This document shows, piece by piece, positions 33,960-46,200 of a DNA stretch of 64,000 nt. Within the stretch, counting starts at the first letter, position 1. Each line of letters starts with the position of its first letter. Origin of the DNA: Tethya wilhelma (Eukaryota; Porifera; Demospongiae; Tethyida; Tethyidae). Position numbers and translations under genes: made by a program. Under the pieces are notes generated by a model. That model did not search any database. It was not told the DNA's origin and saw only the letters and a program-made list of their open reading frames with translations. Where the stretch lies: the NCBI GenBank assembly GCA_964030475.1, contig CAXIPT010000032.1, positions 135,397 through 199,396 of the forward strand. Reading direction: 5' to 3'.

Positions 33960-34412
33960 CAAACATAAGGATCTCATTAAGAAAGATTACATGAAAATGG
34001 ATTTCTAAAAAGAGCATGACTATACTTCCTTAAAAAAATACACTAAAACCCAATGTCAATCAGACCGATTGTGTCAAGCTGTAATAGCATTACAGAAAAC
34101 ATTTCAAAATTTGTCGACACATGGCTACAACCCTTTGTCAAAAACCTACCGTCACACATCAAAGACAGTAATGAATTCATCAATTTCATCGAAAAAACCA
34201 AAATTCCTACAAACAGTATTCTAGTATCGATAGATGTAACATCCTTATACACAAACAAACCGCACACAGATGGTGTAGAAAAAAAATAACCACATTTTTA
34301 GCCGAACACCCGGATGCATACAAATACCCAGAACAACCACATGTACAAAGAGCTAATGAAAATGGTACTAGAAAACAATATCTTCACATTTGACGGTCAA
34401 TTCTATAAACAA
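33960..34412 (+). pseudogene. Penelope-like element, N-terminal RT fragment
   Basis: Plus strand reads MSIRPIVSSCNSITENISKF, then TNSILVSIDVTSLYTN, and in a shifted frame KMVLENNIFTFDGQFYKQ. RPIVSS and DVTSLYTNxPH are hallmarks of Penelope reverse transcriptases. The fragment stops in mid-domain at the Helentron 3' end (34413). At least two phase changes. The remainder of this copy is not visible on the other side of the Helentron. Confidence 0.8.
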
Positions 34413-34452
34413 TGAAAAGCACCAAGGTGCAAAACCCTCGGCGCTCTTGTGG
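34413..34452 (-). other. Helentron-1 3' terminal hairpin and subterminal repeat
   Basis: Plus-strand reading: TGAAAAGCACCAAGGTGCAA then ACCCTCGGCGCTC. The GCACC/GGTGC hairpin and the 12-mer complementary to the 5' terminus are repeated at 48485-48524 and, in variant form, at 50587-50620. Confidence 0.8.
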
Positions 34453-34851
34453 TTATTTTTGTAGTCCTGTCATGTGATTGGATATAATACATGAAGACTC
34501 AGATAATTATAATTAAATATGAAGACTTATGTTTATTAATTGGTAATGGTCGTTATTTAATTTGGTAGCAAATTAGCATATGCGCGTGCAGGTTTAAAAT
34601 TTACTAGGCTAGTATATCATGGTATACGTACGTATGTGGACATGAAGTGTGCTTTAATTATACATCAGTGAGATTGAATATTATAAAAGTGAGGTGATGA
34701 CAGAATCAGTGGGAAATTACTATAAGGGTGCTTGATATACTGTGAGGATCATCAGTAAGTATGAAAAAAAAAACTGAGAAAGAAAAAAAAAAGAGGTAAC
34801 TTAGTAAAAGTGACTGTGGGACTCCGGCCGGATTAAAGTTCAAGGTTAAGT

Positions 34852-35925
34852 TAATTGAAGCTGTTCAATCCCGGGTAATGCTAGTGATAACATGATACTC
34901 ATTGTAGAGTACATTGAATGCAGGAGCAATTAGCAATGAAGTAGTGGTAATCTCATCTGTTTGAGCAATTTCTTTCAATGCATCATGATATGCTCTAAGA
35001 GTGGTATTGGATTCAGCATTAGTTGATTGCAGCAACAATTTGCAAGAAACTTTAGGGCAGTGCAATTTTTGATCGGCATGACATACTTCACATGTGCCAA
35101 GATTATCTTGAGTTGGTTTAACCTGTGGCTTTTTGCAAAGAATGCAAACATAATTTCGTTCTAATTGATAGACTGCCAGTACTGTTGCACTTTTGAGAAG
35201 TTCATATCGTTTCGAATGATGGGATCTTCATCTATAATATCCCCAATGTCATCAATAGCATCAATGGATGCTCCAGTTGGTGGTAGAGAGAGGTAGTACT
35301 TGCCTCTATACTGACGTACAGAAAGTCGGTTGAATTGATAAGATTGGTTGACTTTGAGTGTATTATTATCATGCTCCCATAGTGCCAGGAATACTTTTGC
35401 TGATGTGTCTGCAATCGTAACTTCTTGTTTGGTTTTGCCCTTTCCTACAACTTCAGGATATGAGATTTCAGTGACTTTTGCTTTAACAGTCACTCGATCG
35501 AATTCCTTCATTGTGTTGATTGCAGCTAGTGGCAATAGTTGGGTTCCAACAGTTTTAATATCGGCCACTTCGATGTTGCTCTTAGATGACTGGATTGTGG
35601 TGTGGGACTTGATTACAATTTCCAGATTTCCATGTAGTTTGTTCTTTTGTATTTCACAATCATGGATAGCAACTGGTTGATTTTTTAGACAGAAATGGTT
35701 GAGAAGATCTCTTTGCATATTTTGGAACCCTACGACGCAAATCACGGTGTCACCATCAGTCAGTTCACCATCGAAGTAATTCTTCTTTTGTGGTGAGACT
35801 GAAGCAACAAGAGCTCCCACAGTTGCATGCTGCTCTGGTGTGGTGATGTCCTTCGGTAAGATGAATTTCTTTCTTGTAGGTTCGTCGAGCGGCGATGAAG
35901 TGAAATCCAAGCTCCGTTTAGCCAT
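34852..35925 (-). pseudogene. Helentron RPA-like protein, copy 1
   Basis: Begins MAKRSLDFTSSPLDEPTRKK at 35925 and runs 254 codons through two OB-fold-like regions (KKNYFDGELTDGDTVICVVG; DRVTVKAKVTEISYPEVVGK and SAKVFLALWEHDNNTLKVNQ). Near 35210 two bases are missing relative to copy 2, which ends the frame. The expected C-terminal zinc ribbon continues in another phase as NYVCILCKKPQVKPTQ, then GTCEVCHADQKLHCP, to a stop near 34852. It lies 1.6 kb downstream of the Rep-endonuclease gene on the same strand. The likely role is single-strand DNA protection during transposition. Confidence 0.8.
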
Positions 35926-37501
35926 AATGATTGTAGTCGTCTATACTCCGCTGATAACTTGTGTATCGAACTTTAGTAGATCTACAGCTATATTTGCAAG
36001 TCCAAGTACAAGCTTCGAGAAAAAAAAATTACCAAATCGTTTTCAAGAGCACATGCAGAGACTATGACTGTACATTGAATGGTTGGCCACCTGGCCGGCG
36101 CTGTGCCGCGGCTTTATAGGTCATATACGGAATATGGATGGATATCCGGACATGCAGACTATGCACATCACGTACCAAGAAACTGCAGCAAAATTGTGAA
36201 ATTATAGTGATGTGATTGCACATAATTATTTGTTTATAAGTATATTGATTAAACAATAATTATTAGGTCCAATTTGTTGCTGAATTGAAATTCGTTGTTA
36301 CAGAATCTAAGTTATTGGTGCTTTATGTTTGTTTCAAGGATGTAGCTCTGTATGGGAGAGATATATAGTGGTGAGTATAATCGTGGTCCATATGGTTAGT
36401 TACTATCGAGAGGGTTCAAGTATCTATGTTCGTTAATTTACTGTATGCAAAGGCAAAGGAACTACTTAATACACAGTAGTTCAAAATTCATTATGTTGTT
36501 TGATTAGGTATAGATTGCACCTGCTCTATAAAACTAATACATTATACAATAACACAGGCATTTCAAATATTGTTAGTAGTTTTGTATTGCATGGCAATGA
36601 AAGGTGTTAGCATCAAAAGAAGTCAGTTTCATGTAAACTAGCCTGCTAATTTGTCCATCTGCACAGCAGAGATAGTTTACAGCTGGGTAAACAGTGGTTT
36701 TGATAGCAGGCTGTAAAAAAAAACAGTATAGTAAAGGCTTAGAAGCCATAGTTATTCTGTGGTTTGTTCACTGAAGACAGTGCAAATGGCAAAGTTCATT
36801 TTCCTGTATTTGCAAAGAGTCTCTAGTACTTTAACAAACAAAAACACTAGAAAGAGATCAAGATTGAACAGAATTTTAGTGTTACTTTTTCACTGTAGTT
36901 GTTCGTGTTTCAATTTATTAAGCTAGAGTAAAACTGTTCTATTCACTGAGTCTCAAGTGTTGACTATAATTATTGTCATGAGCGTACAAGCCTAAACTAC
37001 ACTCAAAAGTGGAAGAAAGCAGTGAAAACTCAAGTGCCAATAGCAAGATACAAGCAATTTGGAACATGAAATACACACTTCAAGTTGGTAATATTGGTAC
37101 ACCTTTGGGCAGAGGGTTTACTCAATACAATAGTGTATTTCTGATAATGTCCTAGTAGGCATGTTTTAACACAATACATAGAATTACAAACATACATGCT
37201 GTATGAGTTAATGAAGTGAGATGAGCAGTAATATACCTTTTTGAGTCTTATGTCCTGTTCCAATTTTGCAGAGGATTAAGTTGCACCAAAATAAAAGTTG
37301 CTTCATAATTATTTAGGTATAATATCATACTGAGTGTATGCCTTAGAATCTTACAAGACATAAGTATGCAAATGGTATACAATACAGCTTGGCACTTTGT
37401 TAACTAAAGATCAGCACGAATATGTTAGTCAGGTTCAAAATGGCTTGTATAATTGAGACTGAGGCTGACAGAACAGCACACATAAACTTGATACAATAGC
37501 C
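35926..37501. other. Helentron spacer between Rep and RPA genes
   Basis: No supported gene. 35926-36557 is duplicated at 49986-50586 (plus 51476-51483) as part of the second Helentron copy. 36558-37501 has no counterpart in the window. Confidence 0.6.
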
Positions 37502-38401
37502 TTATAACAATGGTATGGTGCAGTAAACAATATCATGGTCACTGTAATAGGTATCACACACTTCAACAACAATGCTCTCACATGGTCTGTTATAATACAC
37601 ATGGTCAATTAGAGTCCCTCTGTCTGTGGTTGGGCTACTCACTAACTGCTTGAAGCCATTGTTAGACATAATTGTGGTAAGGTTTGGGCTTGGTGATCTA
37701 AACAGGTTCTCAAAGTCCCCTAGCACAATAGTAGCAACACTAAGGCCTGACAGATGATTCAATAGTTCACTCAATGTAGCTATAAGCTGCTGTATTGCTG
37801 ATGTGGGAGATCTATAGATCAACACAATTATCAAGGGGCTAGCATTAGGTAACAACACTCTAACCATAATCCCTTCAATTCCATTGGTAGCAAATGGTAC
37901 CACATGTGCAGTGTCAGGTCTTAGGGTATTGCTAACACTCATCAACACACCACCTTTGTTATCATGTGACACTCTGTCAGACCTATACACAACATGGTCA
38001 GGGTGTAGCACTGGGGAAGGCTGGGATGGACTTAGCCAAGTCTCACAGAAGCACAGTACACTAGCACAATTCAACATGTGATCATTCTCAATGTCAACCA
38101 ACTTAGCAGAAATTGAACGAACATTCAACAGTGCAATAGTCACATGGGAGTTACACAAAGACACACAGTGTAGCTTTGTAGGGGCTGGCAACACATTTTG
38201 AGTAAGTCTGGACATTTCATCTTGTACATCAGTGCTTTTCTTGATAGCAGGGGCATTAAAGTTCACAATATGTAGTCCTTGCAATGACTTTACTCTACTG
38301 AATGCTACATAGGCTTGTCCTGGACTGAAATGCCCTCCCTTCATATCAACAACAATTTCATCTAGAGTCAAGCCTTGATCTTTGTGGATTGAGTGGCCCA
38401 T
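37502..38401 (-). pseudogene. Helentron-1 helicase end plus EEP endonuclease
   Basis: The frame opens with the last helicase motif (GHSIHKDQGLTLDEIVVDMK, then AYVAFSRVKSLQGLHIVNF) and continues into an exonuclease-endonuclease-phosphatase domain: ALLNVRSISAKL, VLCFCETWLSPSQP, VVYRSDRVSHDNKGGVLMSV, VLGDFENLFRSPSPN, TLIDHVYYNRP and YYSDHDIVYCTIP. These match the Mg-binding glutamate, the GDxN-like site (here GDFEN) and the terminal SDH. It is intact to the stop but separated from the main helicase by a one-base phase change near 38390. This fusion is typical of Helentrons. Confidence 0.9.
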
Positions 38402-40106
38402 GCTAATGTCAATGGGAACTGTAGTCGGGTGATTTCAGAACCACGTCTACCCTTTGCTAGAAACACAACTTCATGCTTTGCTATTAGAACAGCATTAGGG
38501 TGTTCATTACGGTACACACTTTGCTGGATTGCTTGTGAACCAACTCGACTATTGTCAAACTTAACTAGCACTGTTTTGACTTCATTACTGCTATTGGTGA
38601 CAATGTGTACAACCTCTCCCCTGGCTCCATTAACAAGGCCATCTGACACATGAACATTAGTGGTAAGCATTATCCTAGCTCCAATTGCTAATTTAAGCAC
38701 ACTATGTAAACCACCAGTCTCTGATCTATTGCTAGACAAGGTTGACAGATTTATATGGGATGTCTGACCATCTGAGGCATTGATACAATACTGTCTGCTC
38801 TTCTCAGCTAAATCACTCAACATGTGTGCATTATGACTGTCAACATCCACATTCAATCTGTACACATGCAATGCTAGCTTTGGGTAATCAGGATTGTCTG
38901 GTTTAGTTACTCTGGACTTGAGCACTTCAATATCTCGAGGGGTGCAATCATTAGTTCTGACTCTACACAAGAGTTCACAAAATGCATAGTCATCTTTCTG
39001 CCGCATTATTTCAGTAAGCTCAACCATCTTGAACTCATCTTTCCATAGAGACCCAGACTTGTATAATTTGGCATAAGAATCACTAACTGTACAGAACAAT
39101 TGTGACTAACCAACAGGGGGAAGCTGATACAAGTCGCCAACAGCAAGAATGCTAACACCACCAAATATTACATCAAGGGATACACCTTTGATTTGTTGCA
39201 AATGATCTCTAGCAACATGTTTGAGCCAACCATACTCACTTCATCAATGATCACTAACACAAGATGGGACAGTTTGCTACGCAATGTATTCAGTCTGTCA
39301 TGACTTAGAGGCTGAAATCCACTGTGCTTGCTACGGCCTAGCAAAAATGCCGAGTGAAGGGTCATGCCATTAATATTAAAGGCAGCAACACCAGTTGGTG
39401 CAGTTAGCAATACAATCACATCATCTGGTTCAATGGTGTTTGACAGTTTAAGGAGCTTTAGTGTGTCAGAGTGAACAAGTCTTATCACATGTGATTTACC
39501 AACACCTCCAGGACTACTTAGAAACACTCTATATGGCTCAATGGGTTTGTTTTGCTTGAGGGCAATAACTGCTTCCTTACACCAGTCACGATGGAAAGTT
39601 ACAATTTCTTTCTGTTTTTCATTCAAACCACGGAAAAGGCTTCTGTACTCATCTGCTGGTATCTCATTGCTATTGGCAGCACTTTCAAACCTAACACTCA
39701 ACCCAGATCTAGAGGATGATGGTGCAATTAAATTGGCATTGTCTCTAAGGTCTTGTTCAGACACTTCTGTCAATGTCTCACTGCCTTCTGCTAGGGATTG
39801 TGCTCTACTCTCTTCACTGGATGGGGCAAGCTGATTCCAACCATGCTCAGGGTTTAGATTGTAATCAAACTCAATCTCATCAGTGTTTTCCTGGGTGAAT
39901 TTGCTCTCATTGTCTAACACAGTTCTTTGGACACACTGGTAATGCTCTTCATAGCTAGAATAAACACCTAGTAAGTCACTGTGCTCATCATACCATGGTA
40001 AGTACAACATGAGTCTGGCTCTGAACCAATTGGAAGGCTCTTTGTCTTTGTTGTGCTTACAGAAACGAATGACAGCTTCTCTCTTACGTTTCCTCATGGT
40101 ACCCAT
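38368..40106 (-). pseudogene. Helentron-1 PIF1-like helicase
   Basis: 40106-39168 carries a pre-helicase linker, Walker A VFLSSPGGVGKSHVIRLV, then LTAPTGVAAFNINGMTLHSA and Walker B LVLVIIDEVSMVGSNML. After a phase change near 39165, where the GDLYQLPPV motif can still be read, 39099-38368 continues with MVELTEIMRQKDDYAFCELL, GARIMLTTNVHVSDGLVNGA and ITRLQFPLTLAWAT. The protein unwinds DNA ahead of the Rep nick. Two frameshifts split it. Confidence 0.9.
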
Positions 40107-40273
40107 GTTATCAGTTAGCCTAATAAAAGATTATGAGGAGGCTGCATCATTGTCACTGGGGGGCAAAACATCACCACAGTCACTATCTTGCTTATACTCA
40201 GTAGTGTAATTGGCAGCAAACTCAGCTAGACATATTGAGTGTAACTGAGTAGGTCTATGTGTGTATCTGTCAA

Positions 40274-41321
40274 TCAAGCTTTTTTGGAATACATTGTATC
40301 ATCATCAGGCAGGTCTTTGAGGCTCTTCTTATCTTTTAACACAGCTATTCTTTCATTTTTCTGGTTAGTGTCTACAAATACCACAGACCTACTCAACTGT
40401 TTCATAGGCAAAGATAGTATTCGATACACAACTTCCTGAGCACTGACTTCTCTGTGAGTCAAAAAGGCAGAACCTACTTTGTTCAATTGGGTTCTTAGTT
40501 CATCAGTTCTAGCTTCATTAGCAACCCGCCTCAACAACACACCCATGGCTCTATCAGACTTCATGATATAGGAGGCCACATACATAACACAGGCATAGGC
40601 ATTCATGACATACTGAAGGTCCATATTGGCTTGCCAGGCTAACATCACAGCACTATTGTAGTTATTGACACAACATTCACTGGGTTCACGTCTTAGCACA
40701 ATCACACTACCTTTAGTGGACACAGACAATGCATTCATGTAGTCACTTTCAGACACTTCTGCTTTTTCTAATAACTCATCAAGAGATATATTAGTTTCAC
40801 CATCTTTGATTAATTTATGGACTTTTGCTAATGCATTCTTGTTGGCCATTGGCATGGTATCATCTGTCTCAGAACTAGGCTCAGCAATTAGTGTGGAGTA
40901 GCTAGGTGGATGGGGGAAATTGAATCGACATGAATTGTTTCTTCTAACAATATGAGGAATGCTTGTGGTTCTGGAGATACAAAACTAACTCTTTCAGTTT
41001 ACAATCCTCTTTTGGAATTGCACAAGAGATGTACTTATCAATGAAATCACACACTTCAGCATTATCATCAACACCATACTTTGGAGCATCTTTGACCCAC
41101 ATCACACAGTGTGCATGAGGGGAACCACGGGCTCGGAACTCAATTCTAATGCCATAATCTTCGATCTCACCCAATGGCTTTGCTGTGGACTTTAGAAACT
41201 CATGGAAGAATGTATTCAGTCTGTATTGGAAATGCCTGGCAGCTGTAACAGGGTTACGCTTCAACCAATTGGATTTCTCATCAAAGGAAAGCTTTGCTAC
41301 TTCTTCATCAGTGTACGACAT
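40274..41321 (-). pseudogene. Helentron-1 HUH Rep domain
   Basis: 41321-40944 includes RIEFRARGSPHAHCVMWVKD, in which HAH is the metal-binding HUH site. After a break near 40930, 40855-40274 continues with AVMLAWQANMDLQYVMNAYA and MYVASYIMKSDRAMGVLL. That motif holds two tyrosines four residues apart, the nicking pair of Helitron Reps. RREVSAQEVVYRILSLPMK-like sequence follows. Phase changes near 41340, 40930 and 40260 inactivate it. The catalytic residues themselves are preserved. Confidence 0.9.
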
Positions 41322-41331
41322 ACCATATTGC

Positions 41332-41967
41332 CTAGCTTGTGCGGATCATGTCAGGCCATTTCATATCAGCAGCTGACAATGTGAAAAACCATGTGGGGGT
41401 ACCAAGCTGACGTATCATGGCTAACAACTCATAGAATGTACGCTGGTAATATGCTGGGGAACCTCTGACATTCTTTAGAAACTTATATGCTTTGTCTTTG
41501 TTCACAAACTGACCAATCACATTGGGATCTCTAGCTTGAGAGGCAGTGAATTCTCTGGAAGGCTTTTGACGCCATATGAAATTACTAGCATCATCAAAGA
41601 CTTGTTTAGATTCTACAACATACTGAGCAGTGAACAAATAGTCTAGATCTTTGGCAAATCTCCCATCAACATCTAGAAGTCTCTGATTGAAATACTTGCG
41701 ATAGGTAAGCTTCCTAGGTCTTACATTGTTGAAACACCCATCTCCATAACAGAATTTATCAGGATTGGACATTAATTCAAAGTCTTTGCCAGTATGTATA
41801 CACTTTGGCTTCTCTCCCTCACAAGGTGTAATATTAACAATGGCATCGGGGTTTTCAACTGACATCATGCTAGCACTAGGACCACCAGTAATGCTTGCTG
41901 TATGTTTATCACCCTCTTCAATAACATCATCATTCAAGGCAGCTTGGGTACTATCTTTATCATTCAA
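41332..41967 (-). pseudogene. Helentron-1 Helitron N-like domain
   Basis: Contains FCYGDGCFNNVRPRKLTYRK, YFNQRLLDVDGRFAKDLDYL, FTAQYVVESKQVF and WFFTLSAADMKWPDMI, the ordered motifs of the domain upstream of HUH. The frame ends at MIRTS with a shift into the HUH segment. Upstream the preceding frame stops at 41980. Confidence 0.85.
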
Positions 41968-42013
41968 AACAGATTTACCATTGCCTGGACAGCTATCACA
42001 CTTTTCAAATTGA

Positions 42014-43070
42014 CAGAAGTTCTATCAGTACTAGTAGTTCTCACTAGAGCAACATAATGGTACTGCCAACATTAACTTCATTGTGACTCACACCACCCAT
42101 GGGAGTTATAGTGTGTACTGATCAGTTACACTCAAGACATTGATAGTGATATGGAACATGTTGCACAAGGCAGCTAACACAATATTGTCACCCCAGGCAC
42201 CACGTCTGACTCTATTGACATACTTGTTCCACATCAACTCAGTTCTTCTGTCAGGGTCTGTTTCTGCAGCTATGAGGGCATCATCTTCATTAGGGGCTTC
42301 AGTATCAGCATTGTATCTATTGTCAGTTTCAATGGCTTCAGACACAAAGTGGCAGTAGTCATCTTTATGGTTTGCCAAATGATCTGCTACCATTTGTCTC
42401 AGTTCACTACTATTCCTGGCATCACATATACCTAGAGCTGTTAGCTGGACTAGTACTGAATTGTACACACAGTCTCCATTTGCAGACACATCATGAGTTT
42501 TAAAACCACATCTACTTGCTTCAACTCTGAGGGATTTAAACGCTCTTATCAATTGGACATGCTCATCATCACTGTTATCAATAGATGGTTTATCAACATC
42601 CATGGGCTCTTGGATTGAATTCAAGGCTGATTGTGCACAATTAGTTGCTTCCTTTTGGGGGCTAGGCTCACATTCCATGTTATGAGGCTGTGTATTACAT
42701 TGATCAGGCTGTGGATCAAAGTGCTGAGGCTGTAGATCACATCCATGAGGCTGTGTGTCAGGTAGATTAAGTAGACTACTAAACAACTCAGGATCATTAT
42801 TGATTGCATCATCAACCCAATCATTGTTGATGGATATCTCTTCATACAATGGATTATTAGCTTTCAACCACTTCAATGCATTCATAAGCTTCTCGGGAGT
42901 TACATAGCCATACATGTAGTGTCCCTTGTACACAAGCTTACGTTTGAGCTTAAGTGGAATCAATTCAGATTGGGAAGGCAACCGAGGCAACACAGTGCAC
43001 ACATTATCTATCTTGGTAGGCACATTAACAGCTGGACCATGGATGGATCTCCGTTTGCCAGAGGGCAATG
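42014..43070 (-). pseudogene. Helentron-1 OTU-type cysteine protease region
   Basis: From the gypsy insertion point downward: SGKRRSIHGPAVNVPTKIDN, a linker with a QP-rich tandem repeat (42660-42760), then the OTU core HDVSANGDCVYNSVLVQLTA with the catalytic Asp/Cys. WGDNIVLAALCNMFHITINV follows. The main frame ends at 42106, and the conserved His motif YHYVALVRTT is readable in other phases near 42060. OTU domains are a known accessory of Helentrons, and their role there is unproven. Two frameshifts. Confidence 0.85.
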
Positions 43071-43238
43071 TGATGTGGAACTATATGAACAATTACTGTT
43101 ATTATTTGATTCATGCTATGCATCATTTATATTGTACCACCCTTTACCTGTTATCGGTCACATGTGCTCATATTATAGTTGCTAAAAGCCTCGTTTCCGA
43201 GGCGTATCTCTTTCTAACATATGAACATTTCTATAACA
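43071..43238 (+). repeat. gypsy-1 5' LTR
   Basis: Begins TGATGTGGAACTATATGAAC and ends ATTTCTATAACA. It contains ATATTATAGTTGCTAAAA at 43170-43187, which is complementary to the sequence just after the LTR. TG...CA ends. Confidence 0.95.
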
Positions 43239-43257
43239 ATTTTAGCAACTGTAATAT
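43239..43257 (+). promoter_or_regulatory. gypsy-1 primer-binding site, apparently self-primed
   Basis: TTTTAGCAACTGTAATAT (43240-43257), one base after the LTR. It is complementary at 17 of 18 positions to 43170-43187 inside the same LTR. It does not resemble a usual tRNA 3'-end complement (no TGG start). The arrangement is that of Tf1/sushi-type elements, where the 5' end of the transcript folds back as the primer. Confidence 0.75.
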
Positions 43258-43261
43258 AACT

Positions 43262-46200
43262 ATGGACAAGTTCTTGAAGCCCGCCAGATTAGACACTGAC
43301 CCGAGCTCAAGCGCAGCTGAGAAGGACTGGCTGCACTGGATCCGCACCTTCGAGAACTTTGTCTCCGCTCTCCCACGAGAAGGCCTCAACAAACTACAGA
43401 TACTGACTAACTACGTTAGCCCGCAGATATTCGAATACATTGAGCAATGTGAGAGCTACGAAGAGGCCATTGCCTCCTTGAAGGCACTCTATATAAAGCC
43501 CACTAATGAAGTATTTGCTCGTCATCTATTAGCCACCAGGCGACAGAAGAGTGGGGAGTCAATGGATGAATTCCTCCAGGCCCTCAAGACCCTTGCCAAG
43601 GATTGCAAATTCAAGGATGTCACGGCTAGTGTGCACAGGGACGAGGCAGTACGTGACGCCTTCATCACAGGTTTACAGTCCAACTCTATTCGACAGCGTT
43701 TGTTGGAAAATACTACACTGACGATGTTCACACAAGCTCGGACACTAGATGCCGCCCAAAGGAGCTCCGAGGCGTATGGGTTGTCGAACTCATCATCGTT
43801 TCCTACCGCCGCCGCTACTTCGCCTCTCTCGCTGCCAGAAGAGAACTCCAAAAGTAATTCTGAAGGTACTCTGGCTGCAATGACCAGAGCTAAGTGCTAC
43901 TTCTGTGGGTACAGCAAACACCCTCGCCACAAATGTCCTGCTAAGGATGCCACGTGTAGAAGCTGTCAGAAGAAGGGGCATTTCGCCAAGGTTTGTAAAT
44001 CTAGTCCAGCAGCCGATCGACTCGATCCAAGTGGTACAACAGCAACAGTGTTTCCCATGCTGGCCGCCGTCTCTTCCTCAACACCCCCAACCCTACTGAA
44101 GTCCAGCATGGAAGTCACCATCAACGGTGTGAAAGCTAGAGCCCTGGTGGACTCATGCAGCTCTGAAAGCTTTGTCCACCCTAGCCTTGCTGATACTCTC
44201 AAGGTAGAGAGGCTCCCTACACGCCGAAGCATTTCCATGGCCCAGTCCACTCTTTCAGCTCAGACACTTGGGGACTGTATTGTCCATCTTGAACTTGACG
44301 ACAAGGTGTATCCCGATCTTCGTTTATCGATCCTCCCCGGTTTATGCTCCGACCTGATTCTAGGCCTGGACTTCCAGAAACGTATCAGTTTCCGTCACGG
44401 TGGCCCCCGACCACCTCTGGAAGTCTGTGGCCTTACCACACTGAAAGTCGAATCACCTGATCTCTTCGCCAACCTAACAGAAGACGTCCACCCTATTGCC
44501 ACAAAATCACGCAAGTTCAGCCATGAGGACAGGAAGTTTATCGATGCCGAAGTCCACCGACTAATTGACGAAGGGATTATTGAACCGAGCAATTCTCCGT
44601 GGAGGGCTCAGGTGGTGGTTACGCGTAACGAGAACCACAAAAAGAGAATGGTTATCGACTACTCGCAGACAATTAACCGTTTTACCCTCCTGGACGCATA
44701 CCCCCTACCCCGCATTGGTGACATCATCAACGACATTGCCCAGTACCGTGTGTACAGTACCATTGATCTGCGCAGTGCATACCACCAGGTCGGCATCAAA
44801 GAAAGTGACAAGCCCTACACAGCATTCCAAGCTGGTGATGCGCTGTACCAGTTTACGCGGATTCCTTTCGGTGTGACCAATGGAGTTGCTTGTTTTCAGC
44901 GAATCATGTCCGAAATAATCACCAGCGAAAATTTGCAGGGCACCTTTGCCTACGTTGACAACGTCACCATCTGTGGAAAGACTCAGGAGGAGCACGATAA
45001 GAACTTGAGGCGGTTCCAGGAGGTGGCCACCAAGAGGCTTATTACTTACAATGATGCCAAAAGTGTCTTTTCGACCCGTAAGCTGGCTATCCTCGGATAT
45101 ATAGTTGAGGAGGGAGAAGTCAGGCCTGATCCTGAACGCTTACAACCGCTCTTGCAGCTCCCGGCCCCTAACGATATGAAGAGTCTCCGTCGAGTTCTGG
45201 GATTTTTCTTTCACTACTCTCAATGGATCCGTCACTACTCAGACGAGATTCGTCCCCTCACCACAACATCCTCCTTTCCCATATCCACTGAGGCTCAACA
45301 AGCATTCGAAGATCTCAAGAAGGATATCGCTGAGTCTGTTGTGTGCGCCATTGACGAGGATGTACCTTTCGAGGTTGAAACGGATGCGCCATTGCTGCCA
45401 CTCTTAATCAAAAGGGGCGTCCAGTAGCCTTCTTCTCCCGTACGTTAAATGGCCCTGAAGTCCGTCATGCCGCTGTTGAAAAAGAGGCCCAAGCAATCAT
45501 TGAAGCTATTCGTCACTGGAGGCACTACCTCACTGGGAGGCATTTCACAATAACGACCGATCAGCGGTCAGTCGCTTACATGTTTGACAACAAACAGCAG
45601 GGGAAGATAAAGAATGACAAGATTATGAGGTGGAGAACCGAATAATTTACCATATTCTGTCTCTGACATACGGCAGATGAATGAATCCTGTCGAGTGTGT
45701 GCCGAGCACAAGCCCCGATTTCACTCCCCCGTCCAAGCTCATCTGATAAAAGCCACTCAGCCCTTTGAGTGCCTAAACATTGATTTCAAGGGCCCACTGA
45801 AGTCTAACAATCAGTACGTTTACTTTCTAAACATCGTGGACGAATTTAGTCGCTTCCCTTTTGTGTACCCTTGCAAGGATGTCAGTGCACATAGTGTCAT
45901 ACAGTGTCTATGCCAACTCTTCTCCCTTTTTGGAATGCCGGCATATATCCACTCTGACAGGGGTGCCTCTTTCATGAGTGAGGAACTCCGGAAGTTTCTT
46001 CTGAGTAAGGGAATCGCTACCAGTCGCACTACCCCTTACAACCCCGCATGTAATGGCCAAGTGGAGAAGTACAACGGAACAGTCTGGAAGGCGATAACAA
46101 TGGCCCTTGCGACTCGAGGGTTACCCATTTCTCGCTGGCAGGATGTACTCCCCGACGCCCTTCACTCAATCCGCTCCCTACTCTGTATGGCTACTAATTG

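Noticed and set aside
35348..35680. Plus-strand frame opposite RPA copy 1
   Set aside because: Mirror of the RPA coding sequence and repeated opposite copy 2.
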